DNA from: Algoriphagus yeomjeoni
GTDB lineage: Bacteria; Bacteroidota; Bacteroidia; Cytophagales; Cyclobacteriaceae
Direction: 5' to 3'
Assembly: GCF_003259505.1 (NCBI RefSeq)
Contig: NZ_QLLK01000003.1
Location: 62,001 to 126,000 of the forward strand
DNA: 64,000 nucleotides
Part shown: positions 44,362 to 53,606 of the stretch, piece after piece
How the letters are laid out: every line of letters starts with the position of its first letter
Numbering within the stretch: the stretch's first letter is position 1
The notes under the pieces: model-generated
Seen by the model: the letters and a program-made list of their open reading frames with translations, nothing else
The model's database searches: none
What the model was told of the DNA's origin: nothing
Translations under genes and position numbers: made by a program

Positions 44362-45267
44362 CTAAAATTCTTCGTCAATCAACTCTTTATTACAAGCTGC
44401 ACCAGCCATCGTTCCCGATGAAACCGCAAATGCCACTGATCGAAACATGTTTGTATTGTCTCCACAAGCAAAAACTCCCGGAACGGTCGTTTTATGGAGC
44501 TGGTCTACTTCCAGGTAGCCACTGCTTTTCAGCTCACAACCAAGAGATGCTAGGATTGAAGAATTTTGTTCAAAATCAGGTTTGGCATATAAGGCTTTTA
44601 AGGAAATGGAGCTACCATCTGCCAAGTTGATGCATTGAATATGTCCTTCCTGATGCTGAATTTCTTCAACTCCAGTTTCAATGATTTTGACATTTTTGGA
44701 CTCCAGTGAGGATGTTTGTTCGTTGGTCAGCGTAGATTTTCCGTTGGTGAACAAAGTCAAATCTTTGGTCCAATTGGTAATCATTTTACCGAACTCAAAA
44801 CCAAATTCCCCATTTGCCAAAATACCCGTGCGTTGGTTTCTAACTTCATATCCATGGCAGTAAGGACAATGGATGACAGAAATGCCCCAACATGCGTCTA
44901 AACCTGGGATTGTCGGAAGAATGTCTTTTATTCCACTTGCGAAAATCAACTTTTTACCTTCATAAAGCTCTCCTTTTTCAGTTTGGATTTCAAAACCTGA
45001 ATGAGTCTTTCTTCCCTCGACTGCCAATCCATCAAGAAAAGTTATGGTATCATATTTTGATACCTGTTCTCGGCCAATGGTTGAGATTTCTGCCGGAGTA
45101 TTTCCATCCTGTGTTAAAAAATTATGGGAGTGAGGAGTCTGTCTGTTACAGGGTTTACCGGCATCAATAACCAATACTTTTCTCAATGATCGGCCGAGTG
45201 CCATTGCTGCTGATAAACCGGAGTAGCTACCACCAATAATAATTACTTCGAATTTGCGTGATTCCAT
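44362..45267 (-). CDS. Thioredoxin reductase-like FAD oxidoreductase
   Basis: The start at 45267 gives 301 residues from MESRKFEVIIIGGSYSGL. Features: FAD-binding GGSYSGLSAAMALGRS at 12-27, a CPYC redox pair at 134-137 in the NAD(P)H domain region, and the terminal GVFACGDN. The CPYCHGYE context differs from the CATC of classical TrxB, fitting the wider NAD(P)/FAD-dependent oxidoreductase group. The partner is unknown. A terminator of the upstream SDR gene lies in its 5' flank. Confidence 0.85.
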   Translation of the reverse strand: MESRKFEVIIIGGSYSGLSAAMALGRSLRKVLVIDAGKPCNRQTPHSHNFLTQDGNTPAEISTIGREQVSKYDTITFLDGLAVEGRKTHSGFEIQTEKGELYEGKKLIFASGIKDILPTIPGLDACWGISVIHCPYCHGYEVRNQRTGILANGEFGFEFGKMITNWTKDLTLFTNGKSTLTNEQTSSLESKNVKIIETGVEEIQHQEGHIQCINLADGSSISLKALYAKPDFEQNSSILASLGCELKSSGYLEVDQLHKTTVPGVFACGDNTNMFRSVAFAVSSGTMAGAACNKELIDEEF

Positions 45268-45294
45268 CGTAAAATCGGTTTGTTGCTCAAAGGT

Positions 45295-45340
45295 AAAAAA
45301 AGCAATCATTTATGCAATAGTGTTGCATAAATGATTGCTT
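45295..45340 (-). terminator. Rho-independent terminator of the SDR gene
   Basis: A perfect 18-bp inverted repeat (arms 45300-45317 and 45323-45340, 5-nt loop) is followed on the minus strand by a T run at 45295-45300. Confidence 0.85.
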
Positions 45341-45369
45341 GAGAATTTGTGAGTTCAGGTAAGTGTATG

Positions 45370-46092
45370 TTAAGGATTGGTAGACCAAAGGCCTACTTCC
45401 TTCACTAAAGCACGCTTTGGTAATTTCAAATGAGCTACGAGCAATTCAGCAAAATCCTCGGGTTGCAATACTTTATCAGGATTGCCATCGGTCAGGTTAT
45501 TGTCCATAGCTAAGTCAGTGGCGACGGTGCTTGGGCTCATGCTAAATACGCGGATATCTGATTTGCGAACTTCCATCATAAGTGATTCTGTAAGCCCATT
45601 CAGTCCAAACTTAGACGCGCTATAGGCACTTGTCATCGCATTCCCTTTTTGCCCTGCAGTGGAAGATACGTTAACTATATCACCGGATTTTCTCTCCAGC
45701 ATTCCTGGAAGCACTTCGTGGATCACATAATAAACGCCGAATAGGTTAACCTTAACGATGTGTTCCCATTCGCTTACTTCCAGATCCATGAATTTCCCAA
45801 ACTTCCCGGTTCCAGCATTATTCACCAAAATATCAGGAACTCCGAGTTCCGAGATCAAAGAAGCGATGGCGGTTTTGATTGTCGAAAAATCAGATTGATC
45901 AGCAACAGCAATCGCAACCTTCAATGAGGAGTCAATTGAGGCTACTTCTTCTTTAACCTTTAATAGGTCTGATTCTGTTCGGGATAGTATTGCCAGATGA
46001 ACTCCTTCTTTTGCTAATTCCAAGGCTATTGCCTTACCTAGTCCTTTGCCTGCGCCAGTGATCAGCGCGGTTTTTCCTTTTAATAATTGCAT
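45370..46092 (-). CDS. Short-chain dehydrogenase/reductase (3-oxoacyl reductase-like)
   Basis: The 240-residue SDR has the NAD(P)-binding TGAGKGLG near 12-19, NNAG, the catalytic Ser in NVSSTAGQ and the YSASK dyad. The sequence is typical of the FabG-like classical SDR subfamily. It could act on many ketones, sugars or acyl chains; substrate unassigned. It lies downstream of the metallo-beta-lactamase gene on the same strand (68-bp gap). Confidence 0.88.
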   Translation of the reverse strand: MQLLKGKTALITGAGKGLGKAIALELAKEGVHLAILSRTESDLLKVKEEVASIDSSLKVAIAVADQSDFSTIKTAIASLISELGVPDILVNNAGTGKFGKFMDLEVSEWEHIVKVNLFGVYYVIHEVLPGMLERKSGDIVNVSSTAGQKGNAMTSAYSASKFGLNGLTESLMMEVRKSDIRVFSMSPSTVATDLAMDNNLTDGNPDKVLQPEDFAELLVAHLKLPKRALVKEVGLWSTNP

Positions 46093-46160
46093 AGTTTCAT
46101 GTTTCTTGAATAGTTACAAAACAGCCAGCGAGGAATAGAGTTCAGTGGGAAGGGAGAAAA

Positions 46161-46904
46161 TCATGGGTTAAATTTTGGGGTAAACATCCCCTCCGTATAA
46201 TCCAACAATTCCGTCCCACCAACTTTCCCATGTCCCGGGATCACTACAGTAATTTTAGGAAACGTGGATTTTACCTTCAAAACCGTTTTTGACCAGTCAG
46301 CGATGTTGGCGTCTTCGAGGTTTCCTTCTCCAGCGCCAAGTGCTTTAATCATGCAGCCACCGAAAAGTACTTTGTCTGCTGGTACATAGGAGACAAAATT
46401 ATCCTTGGTATGACCTTCACCTAGAAATTGATTGATGACTGTTAGATCTCCGGCTTCCAAAGTCAACTTCTTTTTAAAGCCATTTTCAGGAGTGGGATAT
46501 CCTGCGGCTTTGGCCAACTTGATTGTTTTGTCAGAAGCGTAGGAGGGAATTCCTTTGGTATGAAACTCATTCAATCCACCCAAGCAATCCCAATGAAAAT
46601 GGGTTGCGATAACCCCTTTGATTTTTACTTTTTGCTCTTTTTCCAGCCAGTTGATCAACTCCAGACTGGCTTCTTCATTAGCCGGCGTATCAAAAACCAG
46701 AGCTTCTCCATCGTTCATGACGATCATTCCATTGCAGTCCACTTTCCCAAAATCATTGGTATTCAGGTAGCTGATGTGGACAAAAGTATTTGGGCTGATC
46801 TGCTCGATGTGGAGGGTTTCAGAATTATATAAAGTTTCTTGTGCGAAAATTGGATTTGTCCAAAGTGAAAGGAGAAATATTAGATTGAAGAGGAACTGTT
46901 TCAT
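46161..46904 (-). CDS. Subclass B1 metallo-beta-lactamase
   Basis: The 247-residue exported protein has a signal peptide (FNLIFLLSLWTNPIFA) and the full B1 zinc set: HFHWD (His102, His104, Asp106), His165 in GEGHTKDN, Cys184 in GGCMIK and His225 in IPGHG. Lys187 follows Cys184 as in B1 enzymes, and GNLEDAN matches the N-containing loop. B1 enzymes hydrolyse penicillins, cephalosporins and carbapenems. It is likely chromosomal and intrinsic; activity cannot be judged from the sequence. Confidence 0.88.
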   Translation of the reverse strand: MKQFLFNLIFLLSLWTNPIFAQETLYNSETLHIEQISPNTFVHISYLNTNDFGKVDCNGMIVMNDGEALVFDTPANEEASLELINWLEKEQKVKIKGVIATHFHWDCLGGLNEFHTKGIPSYASDKTIKLAKAAGYPTPENGFKKKLTLEAGDLTVINQFLGEGHTKDNFVSYVPADKVLFGGCMIKALGAGEGNLEDANIADWSKTVLKVKSTFPKITVVIPGHGKVGGTELLDYTEGMFTPKFNP

Positions 46905-46934
46905 CCAGGGTTTGAAGAGGAGTATGGTGGTTAG

Positions 46935-47783
46935 TTATAGGCTAGCTTTGAAGAGGAAGGGCTCAAAATGTTTGGACTCAAATCGTTGGAAGCGTAAAGC
47001 ATTTTTTATTTCCTCAGTAGAAAAGGATAGCTGGAAATGTGCCAAAATTTCAGGAAAAGCTGTGAGAAAATCAGGATAATTTATCAATAAGGCATTGGAG
47101 TTTTTTGCTGCTAAAGCATTTTTCCGATGTCCTTCAATCATATGGCGGAGGTAACTCTCTTGATCCACGCATATAGAGCTTTCTACAAAATGTTTTCTCA
47201 AAATATCTACTGGATGATGCCACCAATCGATAAATCCTCCATCTTCCCTTGTGAGTATCTTAACAAGTTCTTCGGTCTCCCGGTCTATATAAATCCACGG
47301 GGAACTTGGATAAAGCTTTTGGAAAAGCTGAATCAAGAATACATTCCAAGAAGTTAGTTTGAAAATGATTGACTCCTTGCCATCTCCAGAAATGCGATAG
47401 GATTCAATGATTTGCTTCAGCTGATTGAGCGCTTGCGATTCAGGAATTTCGTGCATCAAATAAGACAGTAAAAGACCATTGATTGCTTCAGGTTCTGATA
47501 TCATTCTTACTTGGGACGATGAGCCTAGCATTCTGCCTAGGAGTGTAGATCCACAATGTGCTGTATGAAAAATAAAGCCACGGAGAGGTAATAATTCTTC
47601 TTCTAATGGCGATTGGGATTCTCCCATAGTGGAGGTTTTTCTATGGGTAAATGCTATTCGTTTTGCTGAAATCCCTTGGTTGAAGAAGGGGTAATGAAAC
47701 ACTTCGGGGCTTACCTCTTCACAATACGTGACAGGAGTCTCACTAATAGAAGTGTATATGGGAAAAGTGAATGTGGAAGGCAT
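46935..47783 (-). CDS. Sulfotransferase-like P-loop protein
   Basis: The start at 47783 gives 282 residues beginning MPSTFTFPIYTSIS. A PAPS-binding-type P-loop (FIFHTAHCGSTLLGRML) is followed by ISEPEAIN, SSPWIYIDRETEELVK and RFESKHFEPF. It lacks a signal peptide and so is probably cytoplasmic. Bacterial members use 3'-phosphoadenylylsulfate to sulfate small molecules, sugars or lipids, but the family also includes unassigned members. No sulfation partner genes are adjacent. Confidence 0.7.
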   Translation of the reverse strand: MPSTFTFPIYTSISETPVTYCEEVSPEVFHYPFFNQGISAKRIAFTHRKTSTMGESQSPLEEELLPLRGFIFHTAHCGSTLLGRMLGSSSQVRMISEPEAINGLLLSYLMHEIPESQALNQLKQIIESYRISGDGKESIIFKLTSWNVFLIQLFQKLYPSSPWIYIDRETEELVKILTREDGGFIDWWHHPVDILRKHFVESSICVDQESYLRHMIEGHRKNALAAKNSNALLINYPDFLTAFPEILAHFQLSFSTEEIKNALRFQRFESKHFEPFLFKASL

Positions 47784-47807
47784 AAACTCAGTGAATAACA
47801 GGGAATG

Positions 47808-47853
47808 AAAAAATACCTGCACTAACTCTCAAACTTCGAGTTACAATGCAGGT
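47808..47853 (-). terminator. Hairpin terminator after the heme-binding lipoprotein gene
   Basis: On the minus strand a stem (ACCTGCA...TAACTC paired with GAGTTA...TGCAGGT, with small internal bulges) is followed by T residues. It lies between the large gene's stop and the sulfotransferase start. Confidence 0.65.
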
Positions 47854-47863
47854 AATTTTTAAG

Positions 47864-50800
47864 TTATTTCCTCAACGTTTCTAAATAACTCACCAAATTC
47901 ACCAGCTCCGTCTCTGAAAGCGGGAACTTTGGCATCAAAGATTCTTCTAATTGAGTGATGCTTTCCACATCTACCAATTTGTAAACTTTCTGTTCCGCAG
48001 TCCCAACTAATTTTACTACTAAGTCATTCTCTGTTTTTGAATTGACAATGCAAGTGAACTGCGTTCCATCTTTCATTTTGACAAGCTGCGTCTCATATCC
48101 AAATCCCATTCCCTCAGATGGATTTAGAATTGCATTAAATAGCCCTTCTTTGGATAATTTATCTCCTATTTCTGTTAGCGCAGGGCCAAAATCAATTCCT
48201 TTATCTCCGATTTTATGGCAGGCTAGACAGTAAGTATCAGCAAGGAGCAGTCCTTTTTCCACGTCTCCTTGCTGCGCAAGAAGCTTTGGTAAATCCACCG
48301 CGTCCTTATCAGAAGCATCTCCAAATTTCTCATTTGCTTCGGCGCGTATAGTTCCATTCCAAGAGGATAGGAGGATTTTTTCAGCTATAGGGAGCATATC
48401 TGCCGGTATTTGATCGGCTTTTGCAAGTTCCCATAAATAGGGTTCTGAATTATAGCCTCTAGCTGCTTCCATAGCGGCTGTTCGTAGTTCCAAAGATTTT
48501 GATTCGTCGGTATAGATTTTGGCAAGAGCTTTTGCCATGGCTTCATTGTCTATGCTCCCAAACTTTTGAATAGCAAGAATGCTCTGGGCTTGATCAGTAT
48601 TTGAAAATGATTGTTCAATATCATCCATGCCATAAAGGGATGCATAAATATTTGCTGCCATCTGTGAATACCTATTGTTTTCAGATTGATAAACAAGCTT
48701 TCTCAGTCTGTCTTTTTGATCTGTCAACTCATATTTGCTGACAATATCCATGAAGTCCCGATCATCCGAAATGCTTCCGGCTGTTTGTCTTGCTAGGGAA
48801 AGTATCTGTCTGTCTGGATTAGATGGATCAAAGCTGATCTGCCTCAAAATAATCAATTGATCTTCTTCAGGAGCATTTGCTAAAAGCCCTTTTAATGTTT
48901 CATTCTTGCTATTGGAAGGTTGAAAGTCCAGTGCTCTATAGTAGGCTTGATTATTTCTTCCTGGTTGTGTGAGAATGATTTTACCAAGCAATTCGGCGGT
49001 GTTGCTTGCTCGTGATCTCCATACAATATCTTTCGCTTCTTGGCTTTCCATCCAGCCTGATCCTACACCTTCTAGATATTTTGGCAAGTAGTCATCCCAA
49101 AAACCTTCAGCAGCAATTCCCAACGCTTCTAAATACCAGCGATCTCCACTTTCATAATTATTGGCAAGCTTAAGCCAAACTTCTGGGTTTGATTTATATC
49201 GGATCGCCAATGCGACTTCTCTACGGACCTGAGCAGACTCGTCTCCTGCCATTTCTAGCAAGAAGGATACGTCACTCATTTTGTTATTTCTATAGGCACG
49301 AACGGCCGCAACTCTTATGTTTTCATCCGAGTCTGACGCTGCTGTTTTAATGTAATCATTGCCATTTGGCAGCTTGGTAAGTACCCAAAATGCCCGCGCT
49401 CTCATTCTACTATCACCTTCAGTATAGAGTTTCTCTAAAGCATCTTTTGCCTCAGCCCCTTTTTCTACTAACGCCATAAAAGCTTTAAAATGAGTCGCGC
49501 GATTGGGGTTTTGTAGTAATTCAACTAATGAAGAGATGCTGGAATAATCTGGTTTACTTACATTATAATCAACCCCTTTTGGCGCCAATCTATAAATTCT
49601 TCCTTTGTCCAAATCTCCCATAGCATGTCCACCTACTCCTGGATCATACCAGTCGGAAATAAACAAAGAGCCGTCGGGAGCAACGGTCACATCAGAAGGT
49701 CTAAACCAATTATCTCTTGGATTTCCATCGAGGAGATTTATGATTTTCGCATTGAAACCTGCCCCAGAAGGAGTCGTAGGGTAGGCTCTCACAATGTTTG
49801 GACCAGCATCTGAGTGAATTATCTGATTTTGATATTCTTCCGGTAGCAATTTTCCTTCATATACTAAAATCCCTGTAGGCGAACCTGCATAGGTCTGAAG
49901 AAGGTTAGGAACGACACCTGGGTCATTCAAGTGCCAGTGCTGCTGATAGACGGAATCTTCCATATTTATCCTTCTCGCTCTCCAGTCTGCCCCGGTTACT
50001 TCGTCTTTGAAGCCATAGTTTCCATAGTCCATTACATAGTTGATTCGGGTACTTCTATTCCCGTCATCATCATTATCGGATTGCCACATTCTGCCATAGC
50101 TATCTGTGGCTAATTCGTAGTTGTTTCGAAAGTTCCAGCCTAACACTTCTACATCAGATCCGTCAGGATCCATTCGGAAGACCATCCCTTCTCGATAAGG
50201 TTGGGTTTCACTGTTTACTGGCCTTCCAAGAGGATCAATAATTGGTGATCCATCAGCATGGCGGATTCCTCTTCCTTCATTTCCGTAGTTAAAATATATT
50301 TTGCCGTCAGGGCCAAAGTTGAATGAGTGCATCCCGTGATCATGTTGCTCACCTCCGACGCCTTCAAATAAGATCTCCTTTTTCTCTGGCACATCATCTC
50401 CATCCGCATCGGTAAATACATACACATAAGGGCTGACGGAGACATAGACTTTATCTCCAAGTACTGCAATACCTAAAGCGGCATTGATGTCATTTCCTTG
50501 ATAAAAAACTTTGGACTCGTCTGCCACTCCATCACCGTCAGTATCCTCCATAATCAGGATTCTATCTCCTTCAGCTCGGGTTGGGTTTCTAGGGTTCAAA
50601 GAAGTTCGGTAGTTATATGCTTCTGCTATCCATACGCGACCTCTATCGTCAATATCCATATTTGTTGGATTTGACATCATTGGTTCTGAGGCAAAAAGTG
50701 TGAGTTCTAAACGGTCATCCGACACGAGAATCCCATCTAAAGCATGCTCAGGGCTTCTTTTTTGTTCTTCTGTTAGTTTGGAATATTCTTCATCTGTAAG

Positions 50801-50872
50801 TTGGACAGGTTTTTTTTCGCAAGAAAAAAGTATAAAGCCTAACAGACTTAGGAGAGATAATTTTTTAAACAT
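47864..50872 (-). CDS. PVC-type heme-binding lipoprotein: propeller, HEAT repeats, cytochrome c
   Basis: From ATG 50872 the protein has about 1000 residues, with a lipoprotein signal (LSLLSLLGFILFSC). An N-terminal six-bladed sugar-dehydrogenase-like propeller (about 40-420: DRGRVWIAEAYNYR, MSNPTNMDIDD) is followed by HEAT-like repeats (about 470-850) and a C-terminal cytochrome-c domain with CLACH (near 905). These proteins are abundant in Planctomycetes and Bacteroidota and are linked to sugar or polysaccharide oxidation. An in-frame longer start lacks a signal. Confidence 0.88.
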   Translation of the reverse strand: MFKKLSLLSLLGFILFSCEKKPVQLTDEEYSKLTEEQKRSPEHALDGILVSDDRLELTLFASEPMMSNPTNMDIDDRGRVWIAEAYNYRTSLNPRNPTRAEGDRILIMEDTDGDGVADESKVFYQGNDINAALGIAVLGDKVYVSVSPYVYVFTDADGDDVPEKKEILFEGVGGEQHDHGMHSFNFGPDGKIYFNYGNEGRGIRHADGSPIIDPLGRPVNSETQPYREGMVFRMDPDGSDVEVLGWNFRNNYELATDSYGRMWQSDNDDDGNRSTRINYVMDYGNYGFKDEVTGADWRARRINMEDSVYQQHWHLNDPGVVPNLLQTYAGSPTGILVYEGKLLPEEYQNQIIHSDAGPNIVRAYPTTPSGAGFNAKIINLLDGNPRDNWFRPSDVTVAPDGSLFISDWYDPGVGGHAMGDLDKGRIYRLAPKGVDYNVSKPDYSSISSLVELLQNPNRATHFKAFMALVEKGAEAKDALEKLYTEGDSRMRARAFWVLTKLPNGNDYIKTAASDSDENIRVAAVRAYRNNKMSDVSFLLEMAGDESAQVRREVALAIRYKSNPEVWLKLANNYESGDRWYLEALGIAAEGFWDDYLPKYLEGVGSGWMESQEAKDIVWRSRASNTAELLGKIILTQPGRNNQAYYRALDFQPSNSKNETLKGLLANAPEEDQLIILRQISFDPSNPDRQILSLARQTAGSISDDRDFMDIVSKYELTDQKDRLRKLVYQSENNRYSQMAANIYASLYGMDDIEQSFSNTDQAQSILAIQKFGSIDNEAMAKALAKIYTDESKSLELRTAAMEAARGYNSEPYLWELAKADQIPADMLPIAEKILLSSWNGTIRAEANEKFGDASDKDAVDLPKLLAQQGDVEKGLLLADTYCLACHKIGDKGIDFGPALTEIGDKLSKEGLFNAILNPSEGMGFGYETQLVKMKDGTQFTCIVNSKTENDLVVKLVGTAEQKVYKLVDVESITQLEESLMPKFPLSETELVNLVSYLETLRK

Positions 50873-51054
50873 AGGGTTAAAGGTTAGCAGGGTTTTTAAA
50901 CAAGACTTTAAATTAAAGAAAAGTCTTGGAAAGTGATGAGAAAGAAAGTTTTGAATCATCAGGAGTTGACTATTTTCTAGTCAAAAAACAGCTTCAGCAG
51001 TTTTTCATTTGACTAGACTATAGCTCTTGACTTGGAGAGCCTTATTTTTAGAGT

Positions 51055-52158
51055 ATGAAAACTACACGTACAAGTTTTGCAGTCCTGATTTGTATCCTTT
51101 TGGTGAATGCATCATGGGCACAAGAAATAAAATGGTTTGGAGAAAGTCCGGCAATGATGGCTGCTGTCGAAGGTCGAGGTTGGGATGATATAGGATTTAA
51201 TCGTTTGCCAGCATCCTCAGAAGGAATTGTAAGAGATCCTGTATGGACCTTGTCAAGACAGACCGCAGGCCTTTCCTTACATTTTACCACCGACAGCCCC
51301 GAAATTCAAGTTTCTTACACACCGACATCATCCCGTCTGGAAATGCCACACATGCCAGCGACGGGTGTAAGTGGAGTTGATTTGTATGTAAAAGATGCTT
51401 CTGGAAAGCTCCTGTGGGTGAGAGGGAATTATCAATTTGCTGAAAAAATCACCTATAAATTTCAACTTGATAATGATGCTGGTTCTTCTAAAGAGTTTCA
51501 GCTTTTTCTGCCACTTTATAATGGATTGAGTGAGCTGCAGATTGGTATTCCAGATGATAAAGCCTTTGCTTTTATTCCCAAGAGAACCGAAAAGCCTATC
51601 TTGGTTTACGGAACTTCCATAGCTCAGGGAGCCTGCGCCTCACGAGCAGGGATGGCTTGGGCCAACATTTTGTCTAGGGAAATGAATCTCCCAATGATCA
51701 ATTTGGCTTTCTCAGGAAACGGTAGGATGGAGGAAGAGGTGATTGAATATGTCTCTCAGATTGATCCTGCAGTTTTTGTATTAGACTGTCTTCCAAATTT
51801 AGGTAGCTTTTCTGAAAGCGAAGTCAAAAACAAACTGATCTATGCGGTCAACACTCTGCGGTCAAAATATCCAACCACACCTATTTTATTGACTGAGCAT
51901 GCAGGTTATTCGGATGGGTTGGTTTATGAGCCAAGAGCGGAGATTTATGAGAATTTAAATAACTGGCTTCAGCAAAGTTTCCTGGAGTTAAGAAAGGGAG
52001 GAATCACAAATGTGTTTATGCTAACAAAAGACGAATTAGATTTGGGTACAGATGATTTCGTAGATGGTACGCATCCCACGGATTTGGGGATGGCAAAGTA
52101 TGCATCAGCTTATGCTAAAAAATTGAAGGAGATAGTAGAGAATGGAAATCAATACTAA
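51055..52158 (+). CDS. Secreted SGNH/GDSL hydrolase with N-terminal accessory domain
   Basis: The 367-residue protein has a signal peptide (FAVLICILLVNASWA). An N-terminal beta-rich domain (about 23-175) is followed by a C-terminal SGNH hydrolase: GTSIAQGACASRAGMAW supplies the nucleophile Ser, ANLPMINLAFSGNGR-like block II (MNLPMINLAFSGNGRM), DCLPNL, and the DGTHPTDLG motif for Asp and His. Homologous two-domain proteins are carbohydrate esterases or deacetylases. Substrate unassigned. Confidence 0.85.
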   Translation: MKTTRTSFAVLICILLVNASWAQEIKWFGESPAMMAAVEGRGWDDIGFNRLPASSEGIVRDPVWTLSRQTAGLSLHFTTDSPEIQVSYTPTSSRLEMPHMPATGVSGVDLYVKDASGKLLWVRGNYQFAEKITYKFQLDNDAGSSKEFQLFLPLYNGLSELQIGIPDDKAFAFIPKRTEKPILVYGTSIAQGACASRAGMAWANILSREMNLPMINLAFSGNGRMEEEVIEYVSQIDPAVFVLDCLPNLGSFSESEVKNKLIYAVNTLRSKYPTTPILLTEHAGYSDGLVYEPRAEIYENLNNWLQQSFLELRKGGITNVFMLTKDELDLGTDDFVDGTHPTDLGMAKYASAYAKKLKEIVENGNQY

Positions 52159-52208
52159 ATTCAGGACCTGTTTTAGATTTTAACTAGTTATAGTATTCTC
52201 TATAGAGC

Positions 52209-52239
52209 AAAAAAAAGCAGCCGTTAGGCTGCTTTTTTT
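52209..52239. terminator. Bidirectional terminator
   Basis: A 13-bp stem (AAAAAAAGCAGCC/GGCTGCTTTTTTT, 4-nt loop GTTA) lies between convergent genes. Confidence 0.88.
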
Positions 52240-52244
52240 AATGA

Positions 52245-53489
52245 TTAGTGAGCTGTGGCGACCGCTGGCTTTTTGCCTTTTTGCCAGAAGAATAGTATAG
52301 TAAAAGCAACTATTAAAATTATTGGGAAGGTCATCATGGTGGAAAGAGTCGCTTGACCGGCTGCTAAATCTAACTCAGTACCTGTGAGGCCAAGAGCTGT
52401 CTGTTCTGCAATATCTCCATCGATCCAACTTCCGATAAAGGGTTGGAAAATGGATGTTGAAAACATGCCAACACCACCGACAATTGACATGCCAAGAGCG
52501 CCGCTTTTAGGTATTTTAGCTGCGACAAAACCTAGCATAGTTGGCCAGAAAAACGCTACTCCTGTAGCAAAGAAAATTGCCGCTATGTAAACCATAACAC
52601 CTGTTTGTGTGCTGAATAAGTATATGCCCACTGCAGAAATAACTGCTCCCGTTAGCAAAACACCTGTTTGGCCAAGTGCACTTGTAACCGGTCCTCCAAA
52701 AAATCTCAAAGCTGCCATTAAACCTGTGGTAAGTGCAAGGATTAGCATAGGTTTAGCTCCTGAGCTTTCTAGTACTAAACCAGTCCATTTTTGAGGTCCG
52801 AATTCGGTGATTGCAGTAAGAGCCATGCAAGCGAAAATAAATAGAAATAAAGGCGTAAGCATCGCTTTAAAGTTTGCAGATAAGGAGCTTGCCTGTTCTA
52901 CGCTCGCCTTAGGGAATGTTTTTCCTTTGAATAGATAAACATAAACAAGAGCAGGAATTGGGATTAACCAAAATTGGCTCTGCCATGAAAAACCTAGGGA
53001 GGACATTAGTTCTGAAAGAAGAGCTCCAACGAAGATTCCACCTGGGAACCACATATGGAACCTGTTTAGCATCTTATTCATTTTGTCACCGGTATACATG
53101 TCAGCAATCATAGGATTACAAGCTGCTTCAGTACACCCACAGCCGATTCCCATCAGTAGATTGGAAGCAAGAAGAATTACATAGCTTAGGTCTGAGACAA
53201 AGTAAATAGCAAATAAAGTCAATGCTGCACCTATGAAGTGAGAAAGAAAAGCGATTTGCATTATCTTCTTAGGACCAATAGTATGGTAAATTAGGCCTCC
53301 GATTATCATTGCAATAGGAAAGCCAAAGAACCAAAGTGAATTGAGATATCCCAGTTTTTCGGCAGTGTAGCCTAAGTCATCGCCTAGTGCTTTTAATGTT
53401 CCTGCACTTATACTAAAAGAGAAAGCGGTGGTAATGAGCGCAAAGCAACTTGCATTAAACAGTGCACTTTTGTTGATGGTTTGAGTCAT
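52245..53489 (-). CDS. MFS transporter, FucP-like
   Basis: The 414-residue protein has 12 TM helices and conserved MFS segments (GYTAEKLGYLNSLWFFGFPIAMIIGGLIYHTIG, CGCTEAACNPMIADMYTG, FHMWFPGGIFVGALLS). The last two segments are like the sugar-proton symporters of the FucP/NagP type common in Bacteroidota. It probably imports or exports a monosaccharide or related small molecule; not proven. It ends at a bidirectional terminator shared with the SGNH hydrolase gene. Confidence 0.85.
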   Translation of the reverse strand: MTQTINKSALFNASCFALITTAFSFSISAGTLKALGDDLGYTAEKLGYLNSLWFFGFPIAMIIGGLIYHTIGPKKIMQIAFLSHFIGAALTLFAIYFVSDLSYVILLASNLLMGIGCGCTEAACNPMIADMYTGDKMNKMLNRFHMWFPGGIFVGALLSELMSSLGFSWQSQFWLIPIPALVYVYLFKGKTFPKASVEQASSLSANFKAMLTPLFLFIFACMALTAITEFGPQKWTGLVLESSGAKPMLILALTTGLMAALRFFGGPVTSALGQTGVLLTGAVISAVGIYLFSTQTGVMVYIAAIFFATGVAFFWPTMLGFVAAKIPKSGALGMSIVGGVGMFSTSIFQPFIGSWIDGDIAEQTALGLTGTELDLAAGQATLSTMMTFPIILIVAFTILFFWQKGKKPAVATAH

Positions 53490-53606
53490 ATAATGATAGG
53501 TTTTAGAATTTTGGGTTGTGAACGATTTTTTCTAAAGGTGGGAAAGTAGGAAAAATATTGCATTCAACTTTCCCGCTAATAAAAAAAAATCTTTTTGGTT
53601 ATGTCT

